Assembly (NCBI GenBank): GCA_003283685.1
Contig: QBWD01000002.1
Location: 8,972 to 72,971, forward strand
DNA length: 64,000 nucleotides
Source: Prochlorococcus sp. AG-315-D17
GTDB lineage: Bacteria > Cyanobacteriota > Cyanobacteriia > PCC-6307 > Cyanobiaceae
Direction: 5' to 3'
The notes under the pieces were generated by a model. The model was not told where the DNA came from, did no database searches, and saw nothing but the letters and a program-made list of their open reading frames with translations. The position numbers and the translations under genes were made by a program. Shown here piece by piece: positions 34,257 to 48,772 of the stretch (within the stretch, counting starts at the first letter, position 1; every line of letters starts with the position of its first letter).

Positions 34257-34615
34257 ATTGACAATATTTAGAACTTTCAACCATTTATCTCAATTACTCA
34301 TCAATAAAATCCTTTTTGATTTTTGTAAGTTTATTCAAATGATCAAGCTTAAATGAGTTCAGACGGAATCCCCAAAGCAAATGATGGTAACTAATGAAAA
34401 GAAAGAGATCATAGCTGAAAGAGTCAAACTAAAAGAGAGAAACTTCTGATTTCCGATGTGGTCTCTTCATACATATCTTTCGGAACATTAATTTGCTTAG
34501 AGATAATCTTTAAGGCTATAAGACCTGTTCGCTTCAATACCCATTATTCAAAAAAGAAAGAATATATTTTGATTTAGAAGAAATAAAATGAATATGTGAT
34601 TACAAAGCTTAATTA
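34257..34615. other. Non-coding stretch between the DUF4278 and VTT-domain genes
   Basis: A 22-codon frame beginning MMVTNEKKEIIAERV at 34381 has no good ribosome binding site. I see no RNA gene or hairpin of note. Confidence 0.4.
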
Positions 34616-35341
34616 TCAGGTAATCGTAGATTTCTTCTTCATAAATATATGAAACAACCCCAAGCAAAATACCAGCAAAGCTGATCCTATTAATAGAAAT
34701 AGATAGTTACCAGAAATAATATCGACTTCACCATTAAAAATCTTTCTTAAACTTACATCATTGAATCCACTAAGAGTATAACCAGCCGCAACAAAAGGAA
34801 TATCTGAAATTATTATGCTGAAAATTAGAGCTGGCATAAATTTCTTCCATGATATTTTGGTGAGACCAACTGCATAACAAACGAAATCGAACCAAGATGT
34901 CATTAACAAACCTGTCATCAAAAAGAAATTATCTTCCAAATAACGTTTGCTAATATTTTCAATTTTTAGCATTTGTCTGCCACCTAGAAGTCTTCCGACG
35001 AAATTCCTACCGAAAGATCTAGATAACAAAAAAGAACAAGAACAAGCCAAGAAATCTGCAACAAAAATAAGTGCCAATCCATACTTTATCCCATACAAAT
35101 ATCCAGCAATTACAGAGCAATATGTGCCTGGTAAAATTGGAATAAGAATACTCACCGACCTTAATATAAATAATAATAATATTGAAAAAATACTTATAGA
35201 GTTTAAATCGTTTTGACTATTATAGAAAAGTTGACTAATCACCTCAATATCAAAAATCTTATAGCAAATAAATAAAAAAGAAGCTAAAGAAATTAACAAT
35301 GCATATTTAAAAAACTTTCTAAAAAGAAGAGGGGCAGGCAT
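34616..35341 (-). CDS. VTT-domain (TVP38/DedA-like) membrane protein
   Basis: A 241-residue integral membrane protein. The signature of the VTT or SNARE-associated domain is VPILPGTYCSVIAGYLYGIK, followed by DFLACSCSFLLSRSFGRNFV. Several hydrophobic helices occur before and after. Relatives act in lipid scrambling or membrane homeostasis, but the role in cyanobacteria is not settled. The gene is alone on its strand with long flanking gaps. Confidence 0.82.
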   Translation of the reverse strand: MPAPLLFRKFFKYALLISLASFLFICYKIFDIEVISQLFYNSQNDLNSISIFSILLLFILRSVSILIPILPGTYCSVIAGYLYGIKYGLALIFVADFLACSCSFLLSRSFGRNFVGRLLGGRQMLKIENISKRYLEDNFFLMTGLLMTSWFDFVCYAVGLTKISWKKFMPALIFSIIISDIPFVAAGYTLSGFNDVSLRKIFNGEVDIISGNYLFLLIGSALLVFCLGLFHIFMKKKSTIT

Positions 35342-35415
35342 GAAAAATATTTCCTTGGGTCGACTTAATGTAATTATTAAATTATACTATATATTTTTTC
35401 ATCGCTTAATTAAAG

Positions 35416-35670
35416 CTAATTATGTTCAAATTTCAGGCCGCAAACTGTATTAGCATCAGACAAAGCCATCTCGCCAGAATTCCATTTATCGTATACACAA
35501 GTATAAAATGGTTCATTTTGATTTGTTAAATCATTCTTCTGATCAATAATATCTCTTAGATATTTAGCCTTTGCTTTTAAATATTCTTTTTTATATGACC
35601 AATAAACTATTTCAGCAACTCCAATAAAAGCTAAAGAGAAAACAAATCCAACAATCAAATGATTAATCAA
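35416..35670 (-). CDS. 84-residue membrane-anchored hypothetical protein
   Basis: The product starts MINHLIVGFVFSLAFIGVAE with a membrane helix to about residue 22. A charged helix (YWSYKKEYLKAKAKYL) and a C-terminal soluble part with two cysteines (FYTCVYDKWNSGEMALSDAN, then VCGL) follow. It would be anchored in a membrane with the cysteine-containing part exposed. No family is recognised. It lies 74 bases upstream of the VTT-domain gene. Confidence 0.6.
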   Translation of the reverse strand: MINHLIVGFVFSLAFIGVAEIVYWSYKKEYLKAKAKYLRDIIDQKNDLTNQNEPFYTCVYDKWNSGEMALSDANTVCGLKFEHN

Positions 35671-35905
35671 TTTTTTTCTCCCAGGAATTTCATTTTACAT
35701 ACCTTTTCTCTTAAAAGTAACTCGTAGCTAATACTCAAAAAGACACTTGAATCCTTTTGATTTTATTAAATTCCCAACTCAGTTCTATATTTAATATGAT
35801 GTTCATAACTTCAAAGAAAAAGCTTTCTAGATAAAGATATAAAAGAAGACAAGCTAATAGGGATTAAGCACCATCAAAACAAGTTAGATTACTCAGAGAA
35901 ATATC

Positions 35906-35934
35906 TTGACAGTCCCTTGCTCCCCTCGAATGAT
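35906..35934 (+). promoter_or_regulatory. Possible sigma70-type promoter of the aldehyde dehydrogenase gene
   Basis: A perfect TTGACA (35906-35911) with a 17-base spacer to AATGAT (35929-35934), about 37 bases before the start codon. The -10 box is weak. The stretch 35671-35970 holds nothing else I can name. Confidence 0.4.
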
Positions 35935-35970
35935 TTAGTTTGTTAGAAGAATATAAGAAACAAAATTATT

Positions 35971-37350
35971 TTGAATTTAGAAAATTCTCAACTTCAAGAA
36001 CTAAAAAACATTGTGGCATCTGGGAAGACAAGATCAGAGTCATGGCGCCGAGATCAGCTTACAAAGCTTTTAATGCTGTTAAGCAATCACGAGCAAGAGA
36101 TTTTGGATGTTTTGAGTAAAGATTTAAGCAAACCTCCAACAGAAGCTTTCTTTGAAATTATTGCAATCAAACAAGAGATAAAGCTTGTACAGAAAAACCT
36201 ATCGAAATGGATCCAACCCAAACAAATTAATGTTCCGATATCTTTAAAACCTTCCAGGGCCTCAATTATTCCTGATCCTTTAGGTTGCATATTAATTATT
36301 GGGCCATGGAATTACCCTTTCTCACTTACTCTGCAACCTCTAGTAGGTGCTTTAGCTGCTGGGAATTCCGCTGTTTTAAAACCTTCTGAGCATGCTGCTA
36401 ATACATCTAATTTAATTAAAAAGCTAATAAACACTTATTTCCCATCTGACATTGTTCAAGTCATTGAAGGAGATGGAACTGTTGCAGCTGAGTTGCTAAC
36501 CCAAAATTTTGACCATGTTTTTTTCACAGGCGGAGAAAATATCGGCAAGAAAGTTATGGAAGCCGCGGCTAAAAACCTCACTCCTGTAACTTTAGAACTT
36601 GGAGGTAAAAGCCCAGCAATTGTGATTGATGGAGCCAATCTAGAGATAACTGCAAAACGACTTGTCTGGGGGAAAAGTCTCAATGCTGGGCAAACTTGTA
36701 TTGCCCCAGATCACTTGCTTGTCAAGAAAAAGCTTTATTCATCTTTAGTTTCTAATTTAAAAAAATCCATTAATGATTTTTATGGCAAAGATGCATTAAA
36801 GTCTGAGAACCTTGGAAGTATTATTAATCAAAAACAATTTGATAGATTAAGCAATTTAGTTAAACAATCAAAAAATAATAACCAAGTTATATTTGGAGGT
36901 GATGTCAATGAAGTAGAAAGAAGAATCAGTCCTACGCTTATAAAGATTAAAGATAGAGAAGATCCTTTAATGAAAGAAGAACTTTTTGGCCCACTACTCC
37001 CAATTTTATGTATAGATAATCTTGAAGAAGTTATCACTGATCTTAAATCATTACCAAAACCCCTTGCCTTATATCTTTTTGGAGGGAACGAAAAAGACCA
37101 AGAGAAGATTCTTGCAATGACAAGTTCTGGTGGGGTCTGCTTCAACGACGTTGTATTGCAAGCTGGAATACCAGAACTACCTTTTGGTGGAATTGGTTCA
37201 AGTGGAATGGGAAAATATCACGGAAAAGCAAGTTTTGATAACTTCACACATTATAAATCGATACTGAAAAGACCTTTCTGGCTAGATCTTAATTTTCGCT
37301 ATCCCCCCTACAAATTGGACGTATCTTTACTTCGTAAATTACTCGGTTAA
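35971..37350 (+). CDS. Aldehyde dehydrogenase (ALDH3-like)
   Basis: An NAD(P)-dependent enzyme of 459 residues, short and lacking the N-terminal extension of other ALDH classes, as in the ALDH3/fatty aldehyde group. Key residues are N114 in GPWNYPFS, E209 in LELGGKSP and the catalytic C243 in NAGQTCIAPD. It ends with a hydrophobic-basic FRYPPYKLDVSLLRKLLG. In cyanobacteria such enzymes oxidise fatty or lipid-derived aldehydes to acids. The start is TTG, with no ATG nearby in frame. A LysM protein follows 51 bases downstream. Confidence 0.92.
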   Translation: MNLENSQLQELKNIVASGKTRSESWRRDQLTKLLMLLSNHEQEILDVLSKDLSKPPTEAFFEIIAIKQEIKLVQKNLSKWIQPKQINVPISLKPSRASIIPDPLGCILIIGPWNYPFSLTLQPLVGALAAGNSAVLKPSEHAANTSNLIKKLINTYFPSDIVQVIEGDGTVAAELLTQNFDHVFFTGGENIGKKVMEAAAKNLTPVTLELGGKSPAIVIDGANLEITAKRLVWGKSLNAGQTCIAPDHLLVKKKLYSSLVSNLKKSINDFYGKDALKSENLGSIINQKQFDRLSNLVKQSKNNNQVIFGGDVNEVERRISPTLIKIKDREDPLMKEELFGPLLPILCIDNLEEVITDLKSLPKPLALYLFGGNEKDQEKILAMTSSGGVCFNDVVLQAGIPELPFGGIGSSGMGKYHGKASFDNFTHYKSILKRPFWLDLNFRYPPYKLDVSLLRKLLG

Positions 37351-37401
37351 TATAAATTAGTTTCATTTCGTAAGAGATTACTTTCTAAATTACATTTTCA
37401 C

Positions 37402-38262
37402 ATGATTATCTTAATAAAAGGATTTAAAAGTACAACCTATTTTTTAATTCTATTTATTTTATCAATTATATTAGTTAGCAAAGTAAATTCAGAAGGCAAG
37501 ATAACAGCAAAGAGAGGAGACACTCTCTTCAAAATATCAAATGAATACGGTATTCCTTTAAAAGAACTTATGCACAAAAATAATTTTCATGATGCTAATA
37601 AACTAATTGAGGGTGAAGTTATCTTCATACCTAAAAGAAATACCAATATCAAAAAAGAAGAATTCCTTACTCATAAGATTAAAGAGGGAGATACACTATA
37701 CAAAATTGCAAGAATTTACAATATAAAGGTAAAAGATATTATCAAACTTAACAGATTAAATGATAACTCTTACCTGAAATTAGGGCAGGTTATTATACTA
37801 CCTGATGGATCATCTGAGCATATCAAGGAAAAGCCCTTTAAAAGAGCAAAACAGAAAGTCAACTATCATCAAACCTCAACAAATGAAACAGTTTCAGATA
37901 TATCTCAGATTCATAATGTATCAATAGAAGATATAATTTCTTTAAACCAAATAAATATTAAAGGAGATCTTGACGTCGGAACAAAATTACAGATTAGAGG
38001 CGATAAAGAAAATCCAAATAAAGCATGGGTAGATTACGGACCTTTGAAAGTGGACTGGTCAGACTGGAGATATCTTAAAGGGAGTTATATTACTAAGATC
38101 AAAAATAAAAAAGAGCAATCCTTATTTTTGGCGGTCAATTGCGAAGAAAGAAGAATGAACCATACTTTAAAAAATGGTAAGTGGGCAAATTGGTTTTTTC
38201 TAAAGAATGACTTTGAACATAACTTGATCAATGATTTTTGTGATAAAGATATAAGCTTTTAA
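37402..38262 (+). CDS. Secreted LysM-repeat protein
   Basis: A 286-residue protein with a signal peptide or anchor (1-30) and three LysM domains: 33-78 (AKRGDTLFKISNEYGIPLKE), 89-135 (HKIKEGDTLYKIARIYNIKV) and a more divergent one at 154-199. The C-terminal 80 residues have KAWVDYGPLKVDWSDWRYLK and VNCEERRMNHTL and no known domain. LysM binds peptidoglycan, so it should act in the periplasm; no hydrolase domain is seen. Its stop abuts that of the convergent gene. Confidence 0.85.
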   Translation: MIILIKGFKSTTYFLILFILSIILVSKVNSEGKITAKRGDTLFKISNEYGIPLKELMHKNNFHDANKLIEGEVIFIPKRNTNIKKEEFLTHKIKEGDTLYKIARIYNIKVKDIIKLNRLNDNSYLKLGQVIILPDGSSEHIKEKPFKRAKQKVNYHQTSTNETVSDISQIHNVSIEDIISLNQINIKGDLDVGTKLQIRGDKENPNKAWVDYGPLKVDWSDWRYLKGSYITKIKNKKEQSLFLAVNCEERRMNHTLKNGKWANWFFLKNDFEHNLINDFCDKDISF

Positions 38263-39312
38263 TTACTTATTTAAATCAAGAGAAGGTGGATCTAATCTTT
38301 CAGAATCTTCTTCAACAATTTGCAATCGCAATCTTTTCCCCCCAGAGAGTTCTCCAAGAGACACTCTTATCGTTGAGCCAGTAAGAGTTTGCAGAGTTTC
38401 CAAAAGTTCTCTTAAAAAAGGAGTACTACTGCCTGACTCAATCCATAATCTTTCTTGTAACCCATCTAGTCTTTTCCATGCACTATGAAACTTTAGAACA
38501 GAACTCTCTATAGCCTTTGCTTGCCCAAAAGCATCAGACAGAATTCCCAAAGAATCCAATCGAAGAGCCTCTTGAGTAGCTTTATCCAAATTCAAATCCC
38601 TATTTTGAAAAACTCTTAAGGCAAGTGAAGCGTCCGTAGATTTGCTCATCCATTTTGCAGTATTAGTCATATCCTTAATCGAGTCAATTTCAGGATATTC
38701 TTTTAAAGTTTCACAGATTTCATTTTGCTGGTTGGGAGATAATTTAGATAATTCTCTGACTAAGGGTGCAACAACTTTTGGTGGCAACAAATTTGATTGA
38801 GTTCGCTCCCTAATTTCTTCGGGCAAAAGAGAACTGGTAGCCGCCAAAAATTCGTCAGTCAAACTTCTTACTTGTTTCCTCGTTATATCTTTGCCTTCAT
38901 TTGCTGCCTCTGAAATCATTTGCTGAATCTCCGGTTCTGCCTGCGCTGTTTCTATAAAGGCTCTTTTAGAAAAGTTATTAACACTTGATTCTTCAAGCAT
39001 GCCTTCGACTACCAAATCATCAGAAGAATCAGCTAATTTAATAAGAGAATATGCTTTGCTTTTACTAATTTCCATCTCTCTTAACCATTGCAAGAAACCA
39101 GTACCTCTTCCATCTCCTCCTTTTTTTTCTCTATCTCTAACAACGCGAAGAATTCTGCCTCTCCAAATTTCAGTTTGCAAGTCAAACTGCTCACAAATTG
39201 ACCATGCATTTTCTAAGCGCTCTAAAAAATCAAGTTGACTTAACCCATCCTCCTCAGGATCTGGCAAATCAAACTTAAGAGAAGGAAGGTCTGTAGAGGA
39301 CTGTGTTATCAA
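38263..39312 (-). CDS. Conserved hypothetical protein with putative DNA-binding segment
   Basis: A 349-residue, mostly helical, acidic protein. Around residues 50-110 it has IWRGRILRVVRDREKKGGDG, then FLQWLREMEISKSKAYSLIK and LADSSDDLVVEG, a layout like the helical DNA-binding part of ParB-like or replication proteins. The C-terminus has LRELLETLQTLTGSTIRVSL and LGELSGGKRLRLQI. It lies opposite psaE and I recall it as a conserved cyanobacterial neighbour. The function is unknown and the DNA-binding idea is inference. Its ATG 39312 starts after a 500-base gap. Confidence 0.65.
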   Translation of the reverse strand: MITQSSTDLPSLKFDLPDPEEDGLSQLDFLERLENAWSICEQFDLQTEIWRGRILRVVRDREKKGGDGRGTGFLQWLREMEISKSKAYSLIKLADSSDDLVVEGMLEESSVNNFSKRAFIETAQAEPEIQQMISEAANEGKDITRKQVRSLTDEFLAATSSLLPEEIRERTQSNLLPPKVVAPLVRELSKLSPNQQNEICETLKEYPEIDSIKDMTNTAKWMSKSTDASLALRVFQNRDLNLDKATQEALRLDSLGILSDAFGQAKAIESSVLKFHSAWKRLDGLQERLWIESGSSTPFLRELLETLQTLTGSTIRVSLGELSGGKRLRLQIVEEDSERLDPPSLDLNK

Positions 39313-39815
39313 AAATTAAAGTTCCTTTAGAAAAAAACAACAACAACATACTAGGCGAGAAGATCATAAAACCATTATAAATTTATCTGATATTTATATT
39401 ATAAGTCTGTACTTTAAGTATCTTATTTATAAATAAAACAAATAGGAAAGAAGAACCTGGGTGGCAATTATTTATATTTACTTTATTTTCCCAAGACTCT
39501 ATTAGAAAGCAATCAATATAGTCGAACATCTATTAAGATTAGGCTCAAGATGTAATCATTGATTTATAGAATACTAAAACTCATATTTAAATTAATCTAG
39601 AAAATACTATTGCTCCTAAATTAAATAAATTCGAGTCTGATCAAACAAATCTTTTACTATTAATATGAATCATTTTAATAAAGAGCAGTCTCCAACAAAC
39701 GAAATATCTATAAAAGGCTTATTAATCGCCAAAACCAGCGACATTCTGTGACACAAATGAAAACAAACCCCTTCATCAGGGATAATATTGATAATGATAT
39801 TTGCAGGAAAGGCAG
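39313..39815. other. Divergent promoter region before psaE
   Basis: About 500 very AT-rich bases. I see no gene or RNA. The psaE ribosome binding site AGGAAAGG lies at 39804-39811, and a long psaE leader is likely. Confidence 0.5.
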
Positions 39816-40034
39816 ATGAGCTTCGCTAGAAAAGACAAAGTCCGCATTTTGCGTCAAGAGTCTTATTGGTTTAATACAATCGGAGAGATAGTCTCCGTAG
39901 ATAAATCACCAGCCATGAGATACCCAATTACTGTAAAATTTGCAAATTGCGATTTCAAAGCATTTAGCGGTGTCGATGGAGGTGCTAATACCAGTCAGTT
40001 CGCACCAAGTGAGTTAGAAGCAGCAGAAAGCTAA
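39816..40034 (+). CDS. psaE: Photosystem I subunit IV
   Basis: Stromal subunit that helps ferredoxin docking. The 72-residue product MSFARKDKVRILRQESYWFN followed by GEIVSVDKSPAMRYPITVKF is a clear PsaE SH3-like fold. The open frame extends five codons upstream to a TTG, but ATG 39816 directly after AGGAAAGGCAG gives the standard N-terminus. mutM follows 15 bases later. Confidence 0.97.
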   Translation: MSFARKDKVRILRQESYWFNTIGEIVSVDKSPAMRYPITVKFANCDFKAFSGVDGGANTSQFAPSELEAAES

Positions 40035-40049
40035 ACATTACGAAAACCT

Positions 40050-40898
40050 TTGCCAGAACTCCCTGAAGTAGAGACGGTTAGGAAAGGGCTTGAAAAGCTT
40101 GTAAATGGTTTTTATATAAAAAAAATAGATGTTTTAAAAGAACGTTCAATCGCGAGCATAGGTGGATCGGAAGAATTCATTAATAATGTTCAAGATAACT
40201 TTTTAGGTTCATGGAAAAGAAGGGGCAAATATCTAATAGGTAGTCTTACTTCAAAAACGAATAAGCGCACAGGCTTCTTGGTTGTTCATCTAAGAATGAC
40301 TGGACAATTTAAAATAATTAATAGTCAGGACAGTGCTTGTTCTCATACAAGAGTCAGGATATGGGACAACAATGGAAGGGAACTTCGTTTCGTCGACATC
40401 AGAAATTTTGGTCAGATGTGGTTTGTTCCTTATAAGGCTTCCCCATCTGAAATAATTCCCGGTCTTAAAAAGCTTGGACCAGAGCCTTTCAGTAAAGAAT
40501 TTAATTGTAATTATCTCCAAAACTGTTTAAAAAAAAAGACTCGTACAATCAAATCTGCCTTGTTAGATCAATCGACAGTAGCCGGTGTCGGGAATATATA
40601 TGCTGACGAATCACTATTTGAAGCCGGAATCAATCCAAAGACTAAAAGTAAAAATCTAACAAAATCTGAATTAAAAAAACTTTGTGAAAGTGTCATCAAA
40701 ATATTGAGAATTAGTATTGGTGAAGGAGGAACAACTTTCAGTGATTTTAGAGATCTAGAAGGTTTAAATGGGAATTATGGAGGGCAAGCATTGGTTTATA
40801 GAAGAAATAATAAACCTTGCAAGAAGTGCGGACATACAATTTTCAAAGAAAAAGTAGGAGGGAGAAGTACCCATTGGTGTCCAAAATGCCAAAAATAA
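40050..40898 (+). CDS. mutM: Formamidopyrimidine-DNA glycosylase (Fpg)
   Basis: Removes oxidised purines and nicks the DNA. The 282-residue product starts MPELPEVETVRKGLEKLVNG, whose Pro2 is the catalytic nucleophile, so the TTG start at 40050 is fixed. The helix-two-turn-helix SALLDQSTVAGVGNIYADES and the C-terminal zinc finger (C-x2-C near KPCKKCGHT, C-x2-C in HWCPKCQK) are intact. It probably shares the psaE transcript. A bidirectional hairpin separates it from the rRNA operon. Confidence 0.97.
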   Translation: MPELPEVETVRKGLEKLVNGFYIKKIDVLKERSIASIGGSEEFINNVQDNFLGSWKRRGKYLIGSLTSKTNKRTGFLVVHLRMTGQFKIINSQDSACSHTRVRIWDNNGRELRFVDIRNFGQMWFVPYKASPSEIIPGLKKLGPEPFSKEFNCNYLQNCLKKKTRTIKSALLDQSTVAGVGNIYADESLFEAGINPKTKSKNLTKSELKKLCESVIKILRISIGEGGTTFSDFRDLEGLNGNYGGQALVYRRNNKPCKKCGHTIFKEKVGGRSTHWCPKCQK

Positions 40899-40906
40899 TT
40901 TGACAT

Positions 40907-40930
40907 TAAAAAAGGCTCAATAAAGAGCCT
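40907..40930 (-). terminator. Terminator of the rRNA operon, possibly bidirectional
   Basis: On the minus strand AGGCTC TTTATT GAGCCT is followed by six T's, just after the 5S gene. On the plus strand the same hairpin ends mutM with a weaker T-run. Confidence 0.85.
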
Positions 40931-40943
40931 AATTTAAATATTT

Positions 40944-41062
40944 TACCTGGCATTGAGCTATTTTCTCAGGGGGCTACCCCCCAAATATCGTCGCCGCTGA
41001 TGCGTTTCACAACCGAGTTCGAGATGGATCGGAGTGGTTCCACATCGCCATGAACACCAGGA
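40944..41062 (-). rRNA. rrf: 5S ribosomal RNA
   Basis: About 119 nt. The minus strand starts TCCTGGTGTTCATGGCGATG and contains the conserved CCACTCCGATCCATCTCGAA and GAACTCGG; the ends TCCTGG/CCAGG pair. It is 100 bases downstream of 23S. The ends are estimated to a few bases. Confidence 0.94.
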
Positions 41063-41162
41063 TAGTGTCTTAGCAAGGATTGAGCCTTGAGAACTGCATA
41101 GAAGAATATTTTATAAAAAATATTTAAAAGAAAAAGCCTTAATTAAAGTAAAAGCTAAAAAA

Positions 41163-44035
<2,873 letters not shown>

Positions 44036-44330
44036 TTAAATACAATCACAAATTAATTGTGCTCGGCTTTTACTCAAGAATTAAACATGAATTCTAAAAT
44101 CAAATCAAAAAAGATTTAATTAAAGAATTATGCATCCATGAGATGCTTTATTCTTTTTATCTATGCAGTTGTCAAGGTTCTACTGAAATCACTTGAAAAA
44201 TCCAAGTGAGCCCAGCATCATATCAACTATTAATAAAGATGATAAGAAGCTAGGTTCTTTTCATATAGACAATATCTAAATCACAATTACAAAAATTTCT
44301 CCAAAATTGGATTATTAAGGTAGTTTTCAG

Positions 44331-44403
44331 TGGAGGTAAGCGGACTCGAACCGCTGACATCCTGCTTGCAAAGCAGGCGCTCTACCAACTGAGCTATACC
44401 CCC
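44331..44403 (-). tRNA. tRNA-Ala (TGC)
   Basis: A 73-nt tRNA in the 16S-23S spacer. The acceptor GGGGGTA pairs with TACCTCC allowing one wobble, and the anticodon arm CCTGCTTTGCAAGCAGG gives TGC. It is transcribed with the rRNAs. The 295-base spacer to 23S holds no other gene. Confidence 0.97.
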
Positions 44404-44412
44404 AACAACGAA

Positions 44413-44486
<74 letters not shown>

Positions 44487-44651
44487 AGGAGAAAAATGTT
44501 GGGTGTGACCTAGACAAGTTTAGGAACTGAAATCAATTTCTTAAAAACAAAATTAATTAATCAATGTGAGGTACCGATCGACCTAAGGTGACAGGATTGC
44601 GGCCTAAGAGAAAAAACTTAGACATCACAATCAATTATTTGTCTCCCTGTT

Positions 44652-46134
<1,483 letters not shown>

Positions 46135-46774
46135 AGATCAGGCCCTATTGTAAAAATAAATCTTTACTCAGTCTGACTTGCTTCTTCCACAAAAATCAGC
46201 ACTGGCGTACTGTTTGCAGTTGTTGCCACCTTTTTATAAGGGTACAAGAGTGCACTTAGTTTTATCTTCGTGACTTTCCAGATCTCAGATCCGTCGTTGC
46301 TTCAACCTGTAACACCGAATATATGAATCCAAGCCGTGAAACTCAAATTCAAAATTGCGACAGGAATCAGCAACTAATTTCTTTTTGACGGGACCTCACA
46401 CCTTTATCGCAATACATCCAGTTCAAACAAATGAACTAGACGCGATAAAAGCATCAGTTCCTAAACTTTTTAGTTGTCTAGGTTCTGCCTTTGGAATTAA
46501 ATCCGAAGGCAATTTCGATCTTGCGACCGTTTCTAATCTTACAGTAATAAAGGAACTATTTCCTTTATGTTGTAAAACTCCCACTTAAGCTAAAAGACTT
46601 TCGTCATTTATCATTCAGTGAGTGCGACTCAGTTAACTGATTCGCAGAAGAATAATTTAAACTATAAACCTGCTTAGATGCAACAGAATTGTCCAAAAAA
46701 TGTTTTAACCATTACTATTGTCTTCAAAGGAGCTGGCAATAACTAGCTTTTAGCAATGGCGACAAAATTTCTCA
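46135..46774. other. rRNA operon leader and promoter region
   Basis: Upstream of 16S on the minus strand. It should contain the rRNA promoter and leader, though I cannot place the boxes with confidence. A plus-strand frame at 46355-46588 is noted under rejected items. The invertase promoter would lie near 46600-46740. Confidence 0.5.
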
Positions 46775-48226
46775 ATGTCAGGACGTTTCAGTCAACAGCA
46801 TCAAAGGGTTCGCCCTAACTCTAATGAAGACAAAGTTGTTGCAAGAGCTAAGGAACATTTCGAAAAGACGCTTATTGATATTTCAGGAAGTATTGCCGGA
46901 AGCGTCGCTGCTTTAGAACATCCATCAAAAAATAACGAACTGAATTATGGAGAGATTTTCCTAAGGGACAACGTCCCAGTCATGATTTATCTTTTAACTC
47001 AAAAAAGATATGACATCGTTAAAAAGTTTTTAAGTGTCAGCCTTGATTTACAAAGCACCACTTATCAAACAAGAGGTGTTTTTCCCACAAGCTTTATCGA
47101 AGAGAAAGGGCAATTAATAGCCGACTATGGTCAGAGATCCATAGGAAGAATCACTTCAGCTGATGCAAGCCTTTGGTGGCCAATACTTTGCTGGCTTTAT
47201 GTGAGAAAAAGCGGCGATCACAGTTTTGGAACTAGCCAACAAGTTCAAAGAGGCTTGCAACTTCTTCTTGACTTAGTTCTCCATCCAACTTTCGAAGGAA
47301 ATCCTGTCTTATTTGTCCCCGATTGTTCATTTATGATTGATCGTCCAATGGATGTCTGGGGAGCCCCTCTTGAAGTGGAGGTTTTGTTATTTGCATGTTT
47401 AAGAAGTTGTATAAAATTAATGGAATTAAGCCGAAAGAATCAAGAAAGTCGATTACTTGATCAAAGACTTGTATTAACGCGTCAATGGGTTCATGATCTT
47501 CGTCAATTTCTTTTAAAGCACTATTGGGTTACAAGTAAAACGATGCAAGTTCTTCGAAGAAGGCCAACAGAACAATATGGCGAAAATCAACATCAAAATG
47601 AATTCAATGTTCAGCCCCAAGTTGTACCATCCTGGTTACAGGATTGGCTTGAAAACAGAGGAGGATATTTAATTGGCAATATAAGAACAGGACGACCAGA
47701 TTTTCGTTTTTACAGCTTAGGTAATTCATTAGCTTGCATGTTTGGGTTACTAACAGCCCCTCAAGAAAGAGCACTTTTTCGTCTAGTGCTTCATAACCGA
47801 GAGCACCTTATGGCACAAATGCCTATGAGAATATGTCACCCACCAATGGACATAGAAGAATGGCAAAACAAAACAGGATCTGATCCTAAAAACTGGCCTT
47901 GGAGTTATCACAATGGAGGACATTGGCCAAGTCTTTTATGGTTCTTTGGGGCATCAATATTACTTCATGAAAAACGGTATCCAAAGGCAGATGTTTTACT
48001 TATGGGACAAATGAGGGCTCTACTTGAAGAATGTTATTGGAGCCAATTAAATCAACTCCCTAGACAAAAATGGGCTGAGTATTTCGATGGGCCAACAGGT
48101 ACTTGGGTAGGTCAGCAATCTAGAACTTATCAAACCTGGACTATTGTTGGTTTTTTATTACTACATCATCTTTTAAGAGCAAAACCGGAAGATATTTTAA
48201 TGTTGGATTTAGAAGAAAATATTTAA
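46775..48226 (+). CDS. GH100 alkaline/neutral invertase
   Basis: Hydrolyses sucrose to glucose and fructose in the cytosol. The 483-residue protein shows the plant and cyanobacterial neutral invertase pattern: [20 protein letters not shown] (with the Asp of the catalytic pair), [50 protein letters not shown] and [20 protein letters not shown]. Sucrose is an important osmolyte and carbon sink in Prochlorococcus, which fits. No Shine-Dalgarno is evident, but the start ATG matches the family length. The 3' end overlaps petD by four bases on the other strand. Confidence 0.92.
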   Translation: MSGRFSQQHQRVRPNSNEDKVVARAKEHFEKTLIDISGSIAGSVAALEHPSKNNELNYGEIFLRDNVPVMIYLLTQKRYDIVKKFLSVSLDLQSTTYQTRGVFPTSFIEEKGQLIADYGQRSIGRITSADASLWWPILCWLYVRKSGDHSFGTSQQVQRGLQLLLDLVLHPTFEGNPVLFVPDCSFMIDRPMDVWGAPLEVEVLLFACLRSCIKLMELSRKNQESRLLDQRLVLTRQWVHDLRQFLLKHYWVTSKTMQVLRRRPTEQYGENQHQNEFNVQPQVVPSWLQDWLENRGGYLIGNIRTGRPDFRFYSLGNSLACMFGLLTAPQERALFRLVLHNREHLMAQMPMRICHPPMDIEEWQNKTGSDPKNWPWSYHNGGHWPSLLWFFGASILLHEKRYPKADVLLMGQMRALLEECYWSQLNQLPRQKWAEYFDGPTGTWVGQQSRTYQTWTIVGFLLLHHLLRAKPEDILMLDLEENI

Positions 48227-48705
48227 AAGAAACCAAGCGTTAGAGACTTATCTATTGGTAAACATGCCCCTATTCCCAAATACATTGTTAGAACAGTTCC
48301 AAACATGAAAAGAGTCATAGCAACTGGTCTTCTAAAAGGATTAGCAAACTTATTTACATTTTCAATAAAAGGAAGAATCATCAAACCTAGAGGAATCAAT
48401 GTTTGCAAAGCTATGCCCAACAACTTATTAGGAACAACACGCAATATTTGAAAAACTGGATACAAATACCACTCAGGAAGAATTTCTAATGGAGTAGCAA
48501 AGGGATTTGCTTTATCACCTAGGAATGCAGGATCTAAAACAGCCAGACCCACGACACAAGCAATAGTTCCAAGTATTACAACTGGAAATATATACAAAAG
48601 GTCATTAGGCCATGCTGGCTCTCCGTAATAATTATGTCCCATCCCTTTAGCGAGCTTTGCTCTTAATTTCGAATCAGATAAATCAGGTTTCTTAAGAGTA
48701 GACAT
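48223..48705 (-). CDS. petD: Cytochrome b6f complex subunit IV
   Basis: A 160-residue thylakoid protein with three membrane helices. It begins [20 protein letters not shown] and holds the quinol-site PEWY motif in [20 protein letters not shown]. It is co-transcribed after petB, 67 bases downstream. The length is exact for the family. Confidence 0.98.
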   Translation of the reverse strand: MSTLKKPDLSDSKLRAKLAKGMGHNYYGEPAWPNDLLYIFPVVILGTIACVVGLAVLDPAFLGDKANPFATPLEILPEWYLYPVFQILRVVPNKLLGIALQTLIPLGLMILPFIENVNKFANPFRRPVAMTLFMFGTVLTMYLGIGACLPIDKSLTLGFF

Positions 48706-48772
48706 AATTAATGATGATTTCGTTAGTTGCGGTTAATTAATTAATTCCAATTAATTCCAAAATTTAATTTGA

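Noticed and set aside
46355..46588. 77-codon plus-strand frame upstream of the 16S gene
   Set aside because: TTG start without a ribosome binding site, in a region expected to hold the rRNA promoter. The composition is protein-like but no family is recognised, so it is not called.
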